Part shown: positions 28,856-35,145 of the stretch, in pieces
Numbering within the stretch: the first letter of the stretch is position 1
How the letters are laid out: every line of letters starts with the position of its first letter
The notes under the pieces: generated by a model
The model's database searches: none
What the model was told of the DNA's origin: nothing
What the model saw: only the letters and a program-made list of their open reading frames with translations
Translations under genes and position numbers: made by a program
Assembly (NCBI RefSeq): GCF_034377145.1
Contig: NZ_CP139707.1
Location: forward strand, 2,926,501 to 2,990,500
Direction: 5' to 3'
Origin: Sulfitobacter sp. OXR-159
GTDB lineage: Bacteria; Pseudomonadota; Alphaproteobacteria; Rhodobacterales; Rhodobacteraceae
Length of the DNA stretch: 64,000 nt

Positions 28856-28937
28856 GATCATGAGTGTTTATGCAGGAGCGCCCTGCCACTCCAAATGGCA
28901 TTGCGCTAACAATCTCATCGCGACCAGCAAGAACCTG

Positions 28938-29390
28938 CTATTGAAGGGTTCGCCAAGCCTTTACTTGTTCGGTCGTGCAGTACGCCTGCATAACGTAATC
29001 GTCCAGCCAATCAGCTTCGCATTTTCGTTTGATCTCCGACACCACATCCGCTGGGGGGCCGTCCCAGTTCTGCTCAAGAGACTTTTTGGCCTTGATCTGT
29101 TCGGAGATACAGTAGGCCTGCATGACGAAGTCGTCAGTCCAGTCCCGTTCGCATTGCTCAACCGCGCCGATCAATTCCGGCATCAAGTTCGATTTCATTT
29201 CGAGGACTTGTCCGAAGCCCTTACGCTGCTCAGAAAGGCAGTAGGCCTGCATCGAATAGTCATTGCCCCACTCCGCTTCGCACTTGGCTTTTGCGGCCGC
29301 TCCGGGAAACGCTTCTGCGCTTACGGCCGAGGGGAGCAGTGGCAGGAGCAGAATGAAAGCAAGCCGGCTTGCTCGGTAAATACTGGTCAT
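28938..29390 (-). CDS. Secreted protein with three C-W-M-C repeats
   Basis: 150 residues with a signal peptide (AFILLLPLLPSAVSA, cleaved near 25). The mature part has three copies of CxxxWxxDxxMQAYCxxEQ at 37-55, 80-98 and 124-142, each with two Cys 14 apart, so three likely disulfide hairpins. It is the only minus-strand gene in the rightward early region and has its own spacing, as expected for a lysogenic-conversion gene (moron). Export to the periplasm or beyond is likely. Function unknown. Confidence 0.7.
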   Translation of the reverse strand: MTSIYRASRLAFILLLPLLPSAVSAEAFPGAAAKAKCEAEWGNDYSMQAYCLSEQRKGFGQVLEMKSNLMPELIGAVEQCERDWTDDFVMQAYCISEQIKAKKSLEQNWDGPPADVVSEIKRKCEADWLDDYVMQAYCTTEQVKAWRTLQ

Positions 29391-29704
29391 AATCGGTCCT
29401 TTAATTCGTCAGCTTCTAATTGCCCGCATCCTGTGGCGCGCTCAGGGCGTGGTCAAGGGCTTGGGGGGCAGCACAAAGCAAGGGCAGCAGCCTGCTTAAG
29501 TGCTCATATCCGTGGCGCTACTACCGTGCCGCGCACGAGAAAGGACGGGCATTTCTTAGGCTGGGTATCGTGGCTCCGCCGTTCAAGACCAATCGCGCAT
29601 GCGGGCCGTGGCCCGTCCGGGGCTTCGGTTTGTCCCTATGTAAACACGGCAATGCGTGAACACAGCGGCTGCTCCGGCCGAGAGCCTTCGGGCGGGGGAC
29701 TATC
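29391..29704. other. 314-base stretch without a confident gene
   Basis: Between the secreted repeat protein (minus) and the nuclease (plus). A plus-strand frame is open here and ends at 29708 in an ATGA overlap with the nuclease start; starting at the GTG near 29528 it would give 60 residues, but no ribosome site is visible and the composition is odd. Divergent promoters for both flanking genes are expected; none is clear. Confidence 0.4.
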
Positions 29705-30106
29705 ATGAAGCGGCGCGGGACACCGGAGGCGGATATCCAGCGGGCAGTCGTCAAAGACCTGCGCCAAGTCTTGCCCCGTGGCTCGATCTTGCACCACTCG
29801 GCAAACGAGGTGACCGGGGGCGGCAAAGCCGCGAAGATTAAGCAGGGCATTCTCACCGGGATGGGCGTCTATCCGGGGTTCTCTGATCTGATCCTGATCT
29901 CTGAGGGCCGCATCCTGTTCCTTGAGACAAAGTCTCGCACTGGCACGCAATCGTCAGCCCAGCGCGCATTTCAGGCTGCTGTAGAAGCGCAGGGCTTCCC
30001 ATACGCCATCATCCGCTCCGTTGACGACGCGCTAGCAGCGCTCGCCCGGTACGGCTTTCGAACACTCATTAAGGCCGCGCCAAGCCGGCCGTTGGAGGGG
30101 GCATGA
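29705..30106 (+). CDS. VRR-NUC domain nuclease
   Basis: 133 residues. The PD-(D/E)xK-type active site is visible: GVYPGFSDLILI (Asp 61) and LFLETKSRTG (Glu 74, Lys 76), then AFQAAVEAQGFPYAIIRSVDDA. VRR-NUC proteins in phages act in DNA recombination or replication-fork processing. It overlaps the replication gene by 4 bases (ATGA). Confidence 0.85.
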   Translation: MKRRGTPEADIQRAVVKDLRQVLPRGSILHHSANEVTGGGKAAKIKQGILTGMGVYPGFSDLILISEGRILFLETKSRTGTQSSAQRAFQAAVEAQGFPYAIIRSVDDALAALARYGFRTLIKAAPSRPLEGA

Positions 30107-31005
30107 GCCACGTTGCCACGAATTGGGCGTTCGCCCAGCGCGGTCTGAAACCCGCGACTAAGCTGATCTTGCTGTGTCTGGCGGATCGGCACAATCCTGA
30201 CATGGGCTGTTTCCCCTCTCAGGACACACTCGCTCGGGATGCCTGCATCTCGCGTTCGGCTCTTAATGAGCATCTTAAGTCGCTTGAGAGCGCTGGGCTT
30301 ATCCGGCGTGAAACTCGGTTCAATCCGACCACGCATCGCCAAAAGTCCACGCGCTACATTCTGGGGTTCGAGGATGGCTTCATACCTGATGATGTAGTTC
30401 CGTGTCCGGAAACCGGACACGGAACGGAATCGGAACAAATAGAAAAGCCGTGTCCGGAAACCGGACACGGAGCCGTGTCCGGAAAACAGGCAAAGCCGTG
30501 TCCGGATTTGGGGCAAAGCCGTGTCCGGAATCCGGACACTAACCCTGTAAGGGAACCTATAAAGATAACCAGTAAGGCGCGGGCGCGCGAAAGCGCCCCC
30601 TGGGTGGGTGTGTCTGAGAAATTTGATCAGTTCTGTCGGGCGCACCCCAAGGCGACGGAGCGGGACGCGGTCTACCGGGCGTGGTGTGATGCCGTCGAGG
30701 ACGGCGCCAACCCGGCGCGGCTGGTGGTTCTGGCGCAACGGTACGGCGCCACACCAGAGGTCCAGCGTGGCTATGCGAAGAAGGCGCAGAATTGGCTGAG
30801 AGACGGCGCGTGGCGCGAAGAGACCGCCTACCCTGCTCGCTCTGCGCCGGCGTCGATTGACGACCGGGCGAAGTTTTGGGCCGAACGGATCAACGATGGC
30901 AAGTTCGTTGCGGCATCTTCGTTCGGCGCTGATGTGGCTACGCGGATGATGGAGCTCGCGCTGGTGACCGGCGACCAGCTGCGCGCGATTGGGATCAAGC
31001 CGTGA
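30103..31005 (+). CDS. Phage replication initiator with N-terminal HTH
   Basis: 300 residues. N-terminal winged helix typical of initiators, CFPSQDTLARDACISRSALN then LKSLESAGLIRR (about 37-69). The middle (about 100-145) is encoded by the iteron array, giving repeated PCPETGHG peptides. The C-terminal domain (FDQFCRAHPKATERDAVYRAW) resembles the helicase-loading part of O-like proteins. Having origin iterons inside the initiator gene is the lambda O arrangement. Confidence 0.8.
   Translation: MSHVATNWAFAQRGLKPATKLILLCLADRHNPDMGCFPSQDTLARDACISRSALNEHLKSLESAGLIRRETRFNPTTHRQKSTRYILGFEDGFIPDDVVPCPETGHGTESEQIEKPCPETGHGAVSGKQAKPCPDLGQSRVRNPDTNPVREPIKITSKARARESAPWVGVSEKFDQFCRAHPKATERDAVYRAWCDAVEDGANPARLVVLAQRYGATPEVQRGYAKKAQNWLRDGAWREETAYPARSAPASIDDRAKFWAERINDGKFVAASSFGADVATRMMELALVTGDQLRAIGIKP
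30400..30539. repeat. Iterons, probable prophage replication origin
   Basis: CCGTGTCCGG occurs in direct orientation at 30400, 30449, 30473, 30496 and 30519 (within a base), and inverted as CCGGACAC(GG) at 30413, 30462 and 30532. Two units form near-perfect palindromes with an AAA centre. The last four direct copies are 23-25 bases apart. An A/T-richer stretch follows near 30550. Likely binding sites for the protein encoded by the same gene. Confidence 0.8.
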
Positions 31006-31253
31006 TGGGCGATGGCAAGGACTTTTTCGAGACCACAGCTGGGCTGGTGACGATGCGTTGTGACGTTCTGCTTGGGAATGTGGATCTGTGGATCGCTGAC
31101 AGCGGCGAAGTGCTGGCTTGCTATGCTGGCATCGCGGACGTCCGCGCCGGGCGCATACACTGGGGTAACCAACGGGGTGACCGGGCGGCTGACATGCGCG
31201 CGCTGCTCGATGCGGCCGTGATCGCCATCGAGGCGGAAAGCGAGGCGGTTTGA
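31005..31253 (+). CDS. Hypothetical phage protein (82 aa)
   Basis: ATG at 31005 overlaps the initiator stop (TGATG); a GTG one codon earlier is also possible. Contains DVLLGNVDLWIADSGEVLAC and an acidic helical end. Overlaps the next gene by 4 bases. No family recognised. Confidence 0.55.
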   Translation: MGDGKDFFETTAGLVTMRCDVLLGNVDLWIADSGEVLACYAGIADVRAGRIHWGNQRGDRAADMRALLDAAVIAIEAESEAV

Positions 31254-31711
31254 CGGATGGCGCGCTCGTACCCGCTTTGTCTTCGCCTCCGGAGTTGCCG
31301 CTTGTCGGTGTGGCTGGCGAGATCGCCGAGGTGATCGGCCGGGCGAAAACCTGCCGGCTGATCGAGGAAATGCGCGGCAGCACCGGCCGGTCGTGGCGTG
31401 TCTGCATCTACGTTCCCAAGCGCTTGCATCTTGATCACGATCTGGTTCGCATTCTGGGCTGGAAAGACGCGCGCCGGCTCTCTGCAGCCTTCGGCGGTGA
31501 AATCCTCCAAACCTCAAACCTGAGATATCTGGAGCGGAATTGGCGCGCTTGGGGCATCCACCAGCTGCATCGGGTCAAAGGGCTGGCGCCTGCTGAGATC
31601 GCTGACCAGATCGGTCTTTCGGTGTCTAGGGTGCGTGAAATTCTCCGAGGCAACCCGCCAGAGGGAATGCCGGCCCGGGCCGGTCAAAATGGTTCAGGAG
31701 AGGTCGCGTAA
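31250..31711 (+). CDS. Mor-like transcription activator
   Basis: 153 residues from a TTG start overlapping the previous stop (TTGA). RVCIYVPKRL followed by ARRLSAAFGG and a C-terminal HTH, LAPAEIADQIGLSVSRVREI, match the layout of Mor/C-type activators of Mu-like phages, which bind DNA upstream of middle or late promoters. Its C-terminus contains RGNPPEGMPAR, encoded by a degenerate copy of the dispersed repeat. It is the best candidate for the late-gene activator of this prophage. Confidence 0.6.
   Translation: MTDGALVPALSSPPELPLVGVAGEIAEVIGRAKTCRLIEEMRGSTGRSWRVCIYVPKRLHLDHDLVRILGWKDARRLSAAFGGEILQTSNLRYLERNWRAWGIHQLHRVKGLAPAEIADQIGLSVSRVREILRGNPPEGMPARAGQNGSGEVA
31648..31667 (+). repeat. 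Degenerate copy of the dispersed prophage repeat
   Basis: GAGGCAACCCGCCAGAGGGA shares the 13-base block AACCCGCCAGAGG with the five identical copies; outer bases differ. It lies at the 3' end of the Mor-like gene, in the same strand and the same peptide frame (GNPPEG) as the others. Confidence 0.55.
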
Positions 31712-31744
31712 TGCGTGGCAACGGCGGAACCGGAAGCGAGGCCC

Positions 31745-31972
31745 ATGGACACTGGCGCATTCATAGAAATCTACGGGCTGCCGGGGGCTGTGATCCTTGG
31801 GCTGTCTTATGCCTGTCTGTATTTGTTCCGAGCCTACGAGAAAGTGCAGAGCGACCGGATCAAAGACAGCCGCGAAAGCGCGCGCGAAATCAGAGAGATC
31901 GCCGAGGCGTCAAATTCGAGCATGGATGCGTTGACGCGCGTGCTGGAGCTGGAGGGGCGTCGTGATCCGTAA
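31745..31972 (+). CDS. Small membrane protein with coiled coil
   Basis: 75 residues from ATG 31745 (MDTGAFIEIYGLPG); a GTG at 31715 is an alternative. One TM helix GAVILGLSYACLYLFRAY, then a charged coiled coil (DSRESAREIREIAEASNSSM). Overlaps the next gene. In the lysis region; could be a holin or an accessory membrane protein. Confidence 0.5.
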   Translation: MDTGAFIEIYGLPGAVILGLSYACLYLFRAYEKVQSDRIKDSRESAREIREIAEASNSSMDALTRVLELEGRRDP

Positions 31973-32144
31973 AATGTGGGCGTGGGTGTCTGGTCAACCG
32001 TCAGAGGCTTCCGAGCAAAGGGCCGAGGCAGAAGCACTGCGGCGCGGCAACCGCGCGCACGTCGATGCCGTAAAGCGTCGGGCGGCACGATTGGAGAGTT
32101 TAGTGGAAGAGTTGCAGCGAGAGCGTGGGGTCCGTGATGGTTGA
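31962..32144 (+). CDS. Small coiled-coil phage protein
   Basis: 60 residues from a GTG overlapping the previous gene. Short amphipathic start, IRKMWAWVSGQ, then a long charged helix, VKRRAARLESLVEELQRERG. Overlaps the following membrane-protein gene by 8 bases. Function unknown; position suggests a lysis accessory. Confidence 0.5.
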   Translation: MIRKMWAWVSGQPSEASEQRAEAEALRRGNRAHVDAVKRRAARLESLVEELQRERGVRDG

Positions 32145-32583
32145 TTGGGTGGTGGTGTTGCTGTCCGGCGCGGGCTTGGTGCTCGCATACATGGTTGTGC
32201 GTGGGTTCACCCCGCACGCTTTCCACCGGGATCAAAGCCCGACATATCGCTTGTCGGTCGGGATTGCGCTGGTCGTGGTGTCTTACGTCGCGCGCTCGAT
32301 CTATTGGGAGTTTACTCCGTTGGTGATCCGTTCGCTCGATCCGTCTTGGTGGTCGCTCTGGTTCGGCATGACCGGCACTGCGGTCAACATCGTTTTCAGC
32401 CTGATCTTCTTACGCGGGCTCTATCACTTGCTGGTGCTGCTCTGGCTGCTGATCCCTGCGCGCGAGCGGCGGAATTGGTCCATCTGGCAGGCACCTTGGT
32501 TTCCCGATCACAATGCTTTCACGCGAACGGTGGCGCAGCTGCGGCGGCGTGTAGGCGCAAAACGCGGAGGGCGTAATGACTAA
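32137..32583 (+). CDS. Phage membrane protein, holin candidate
   Basis: 148 residues from ATG 32137. Three or four TM segments: VDWVVVLLSGAGLVLAYMVV, LSVGIALVVVSYVA, SLWFGMTGTAVNIVFSLIFL, LYHLLVLLWLLIPA. It directly precedes and overlaps the endolysin gene, as holin genes do. Larger than most class II holins, so the call is tentative. Confidence 0.5.
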   Translation: MVDWVVVLLSGAGLVLAYMVVRGFTPHAFHRDQSPTYRLSVGIALVVVSYVARSIYWEFTPLVIRSLDPSWWSLWFGMTGTAVNIVFSLIFLRGLYHLLVLLWLLIPARERRNWSIWQAPWFPDHNAFTRTVAQLRRRVGAKRGGRND

Positions 32584-33196
32584 AGAAATGATTGAGGCGG
32601 CTCATTGGTCGAAGGTAACGGGCTGGCGGTGGAAGAACTTCTCCCCCAGCGAGATGGCGTCGAAGGGTGACGGCAGCCTGAAGCTCAGTGTCGACGCCAT
32701 GAACCGGCTTCAGAGGCTGCGTGTCCGGCTCGGCTCTCCTATGCTGGTGACCAGCGCCTACCGTGATCCGGCGCACAATAGACGCGTCGGCGGGGCCAAA
32801 AGCAGCTACCACATGCGCGGCATGGCGTTCGATATCCGCATGGATAACCACGATCCCGAGGCATTTGAGCAGGCGGCGCGCGCCGAGGGCTTCACTGGCT
32901 TTGGCTATTATCCGCACCTCGGGTTCATGCACATCGACACCGGGCCGGCGCGCAGCTGGGGTACGAAGTTCCCGAAGCGCGAGCGGCGCTTTGCTCCGGA
33001 GCCCACGCCTGAGAAGGCGAAGAAGGTGGCGAAGGAAGGCACCGGGGTGGCGGCTGTGGCGGTCGCGGCCGAGCGTGTTGTGAATGAGGCGGCGCCACTG
33101 CTTTCTGATCAGCTGGTCACTTGGGGCTTCACCGGCTTGGCCGTGTTTGGCTTGGGCATCGTGGTTTGGCGGGCGTTCCGCTCGGGGGCCGAATGA
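32576..33196 (+). CDS. Endolysin, peptidase M15A family, membrane-anchored
   Basis: 206 residues. Zinc peptidase core: TSAYRDPAHNRRVGGAKSSY, then HMRGMAFDIRM (His 79, Asp 86) and FMHIDTG (His near 119), the M15 H-D-H set that cleaves peptidoglycan peptide bonds. An Ala/Val-rich linker leads to a C-terminal TM helix WGFTGLAVFGLGIVVW (about 182-197). A C-terminal anchor is unusual for endolysins. Overlaps the spanin gene by 4 bases. Confidence 0.85.
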   Translation: MTKEMIEAAHWSKVTGWRWKNFSPSEMASKGDGSLKLSVDAMNRLQRLRVRLGSPMLVTSAYRDPAHNRRVGGAKSSYHMRGMAFDIRMDNHDPEAFEQAARAEGFTGFGYYPHLGFMHIDTGPARSWGTKFPKRERRFAPEPTPEKAKKVAKEGTGVAAVAVAAERVVNEAAPLLSDQLVTWGFTGLAVFGLGIVVWRAFRSGAE

Positions 33197-33423
33197 TCGG
33201 CAGGCTGCAGGCATGGCTGCTCGCAGCGTTGGGCGGTGCTGTCGCGGTGATTGCCGCGCTCGGCACGGCTTGGCGCCGGGGGCGGCGCACTGGCAAGGAG
33301 GACGCGTTGGATGCCGCTGTGGAATTTGACGAGGATCGTGCTGCTCATTTGCGTCGTAGAGTTACTGCTGCTCGCGAGCGGGTGCGCGACCATGAAGAGG
33401 ACGGGCGCGGTTACCGAGACTGA
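33193..33423 (+). CDS. Inner-membrane spanin (Rz-like)
   Basis: 76 residues: N-terminal TM helix LQAWLLAALGGAVAVIAALG, then a charged helical periplasmic part ending VRDHEEDGRG. Spanins join inner and outer membranes in the last lysis step. The Rz1-like lipoprotein gene begins inside this gene in another frame. Confidence 0.7.
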   Translation: MIGRLQAWLLAALGGAVAVIAALGTAWRRGRRTGKEDALDAAVEFDEDRAAHLRRRVTAARERVRDHEEDGRGYRD

Positions 33424-33601
33424 GCGGGCGGCTTGCGAGGCGTGGCGTGACAGCCTGCCCTCGCGCTCGCGCTTGGACACTGCGCGGACCCGCGTCGAGA
33501 TCGGCGACGGCTATGATGTGTTCCTCGCGGCGTGTCCTGATCACGCGCTCCCCTTTGAAGAGGGGCGCGCTGCAGATGAAAATGAAGGGGCTGGGCTTTG
33601 A
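33311..33601 (+). CDS. Outer-membrane lipoprotein spanin (Rz1-like), embedded
   Basis: 96 residues from ATG 33311, a +1 frame start within the Rz-like gene (113 bases overlap). Signal LTRIVLLICVVELLLLASGC with a lipobox ASGC. The mature part is charged, with two further Cys. Embedded Rz/Rz1 gene pairs are a hallmark of lambda-like lysis cassettes. Mature length is longer than most Rz1 proteins. Confidence 0.7.
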   Translation: MPLWNLTRIVLLICVVELLLLASGCATMKRTGAVTETERAACEAWRDSLPSRSRLDTARTRVEIGDGYDVFLAACPDHALPFEEGRAADENEGAGL

Positions 33602-34518
33602 TGTTCGTTTGTTCAAAGTGTGAGAAATCCCGGTGCTCTGAGTTGTTGCATTCAGGGAAACGCAAAAAGGTATGCTTGGTTTGTAATGGTTGGCGGAACC
33701 ACCTGCGACGGTCGGATGATCGAGACTTTGAGGGGTTTGAGCGACGTTTCTTCGCCCGATCAAACAAGCGCTGGCTTCATGCTATCGGGCTGTTCGTCTG
33801 CTCGACCTGCCAAGAAACACATTCGCGTGTCGATGAGGGCCGCCAGAAATCTCAGTGTCGTGCGTGTGATCGGGCGGCGCGGCGGGACTATAAGCGGCGC
33901 GTGCGGGCTACAGCGCGGCGAAACGCGAACCACCACGTAAAAGCATGGCACGCGTATCGGATGCGAAAGCCCGTGCAGGTGCGAGAGCACGTGAAAACAT
34001 ATCGCCGTTGGCTGGTGAGCGCGTCACCGGACGAAAAAGGCGAGCATTTCATCCGCGCTGGTATGCCATGGAGAGACCCAAGGCTATCGCCTAGCGAAAA
34101 GTACAGCCTGCGATATCGATTTGATCCTGCGTTCAACGACAAGGAACGGAAGCGAAGAGCCATACGCAAGTATGCGCGTAACGACTGGATTGGAGATCGC
34201 ATTCGGCAGATTACGTCAACTCGCGGTAGGTCACGTGTGGTAGAGGCGCACCTCGGCTATTCGATAGATGAATTCCGGGAGCACTTCGAAGCGCTGTTCA
34301 CTGAGGGGATGTCGTGGGATGCATTTGATCGTGGAGAAATACACATCGATCATGTCCTCCCACAGTATGCGTTCGACTTAACTGATCCGACCCAGTGGAG
34401 GGCGTGTTGGTCGCTGCCGAATCTGCAGCCACTGTGGGCGGCGGACAACATTGCCAAAGGCAAGAGTATGCCAGAGGGGTCTGGTAACTTTAGGTACTTA
34501 CTGGAAAATTTCCAATGA
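33601..34518 (+). CDS. HNH endonuclease
   Basis: 305 residues. N-terminal Cys pairs FVCSKCEKS, VCLVCNG, FVCSTCQE and QCRACDR suggest two zinc fingers. The HNH core near the C-terminus is IHIDHVLPQYAFDLTDPTQW then LPNLQPLWAADNIAKGKS. DNA is AT-richer than the terminase genes beside it. It may be a free-standing homing endonuclease, or serve packaging as in phages where an HNH gene is next to terminase. The lysis and terminase genes on either side are intact. Confidence 0.82.
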   Translation: MFVCSKCEKSRCSELLHSGKRKKVCLVCNGWRNHLRRSDDRDFEGFERRFFARSNKRWLHAIGLFVCSTCQETHSRVDEGRQKSQCRACDRAARRDYKRRVRATARRNANHHVKAWHAYRMRKPVQVREHVKTYRRWLVSASPDEKGEHFIRAGMPWRDPRLSPSEKYSLRYRFDPAFNDKERKRRAIRKYARNDWIGDRIRQITSTRGRSRVVEAHLGYSIDEFREHFEALFTEGMSWDAFDRGEIHIDHVLPQYAFDLTDPTQWRACWSLPNLQPLWAADNIAKGKSMPEGSGNFRYLLENFQ

Positions 34519-34599
34519 GGGTGTGCGTACGCGCGAAAATTTATTTGTGCGAGGCGCCGGGATTTCGACTTTATTATTATATCCCAATGAGGTGAGCGT
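34519..34599. other. Short AT-rich gap before terminase; possible cos region
   Basis: 81 bases with TTTATTATTATATCCC just before terS. In lambda-like phages cos lies just upstream of the small terminase gene; position and a mixed GC/AT character fit, but no cohesive-end sequence can be identified by eye. Confidence 0.3.
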
Positions 34600-35145
34600 G
34601 TGAGCCGAAAGGGCCGGCGGGGGCAGCTGCTGAACAGAACCGAGATGGCCGACCATCTCGGCATCTCTATGCCCACCCTAGATGACTGGATCAGACGCGG
34701 ATGTCCCGTCGTAGAGCGCGGCGGGAGAGGCAAAGCGTGGAGCTTCAACTCCGCTGAGGTTCGAGAGTGGCGGGATGACGACATCCGGGCGCAAGCCAGT
34801 GGTGCAATCAACTCCTCAATGGAGGAGCTAAAGAAGCGAAAGCTGGCCGCTGAAACGGAGCAAGCCGAGCTCGACCTTTCCCGCGACAGGAATGAGCTCG
34901 TGCCTGTGGAGCAGTACCAACGCGCTTTGATTAAAGCATTCGGGGAGGTTCGAGCGGGCCTACGCAATGTGGTGCCGGGCCGTGCAGTGAGGCGCCTTAT
35001 CGGTGAGGCCGACGAAACGCGGTTCAAAGAGGTGCTGCTTGAGGAAATCGACCACGCGCTCGCGGCTTTGGCCGATATGGACCTGATCCATGAAGAAGAC
35101 CTTACGGAAACCGAAGAAGATGAAGAGGCAAAGGGTGGGCAGTGA
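34600..35145 (+). CDS. Terminase small subunit (Nu1-like)
   Basis: 181 residues from a GTG with TGAGGTGAG upstream. N-terminal winged HTH, TEMADHLGISMPTLDDWIRR (about 15-34), then a charged coiled coil EELKKRKLAAETEQAELDLS and an acidic tail. Nu1 binds cos DNA and recruits the large subunit. Overlaps terL by 4 bases. Confidence 0.85.
   Translation: MSRKGRRGQLLNRTEMADHLGISMPTLDDWIRRGCPVVERGGRGKAWSFNSAEVREWRDDDIRAQASGAINSSMEELKKRKLAAETEQAELDLSRDRNELVPVEQYQRALIKAFGEVRAGLRNVVPGRAVRRLIGEADETRFKEVLLEEIDHALAALADMDLIHEEDLTETEEDEEAKGGQ

Noticed and set aside
28860..29708. Plus-strand 282-codon ORF
   Set aside because: Mostly antisense to the triple-repeat secreted protein, which has a signal peptide and repeats; only its last part, coupled to the nuclease gene, might be real.
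30400..30539. Palindromic repeats as transposon ends or CRISPR
   Set aside because: They lie inside an intact initiator frame with 23-25 base spacing and no transposase; iterons explain them better.
29971..31407. Long minus-strand ORF across the replication gene
   Set aside because: Arg/Pro/His-rich shadow of the initiator and downstream genes with no recognisable domain.
33601..34518. HNH gene as part of an intron
   Set aside because: Neighbouring genes are uninterrupted and no split frame is seen.
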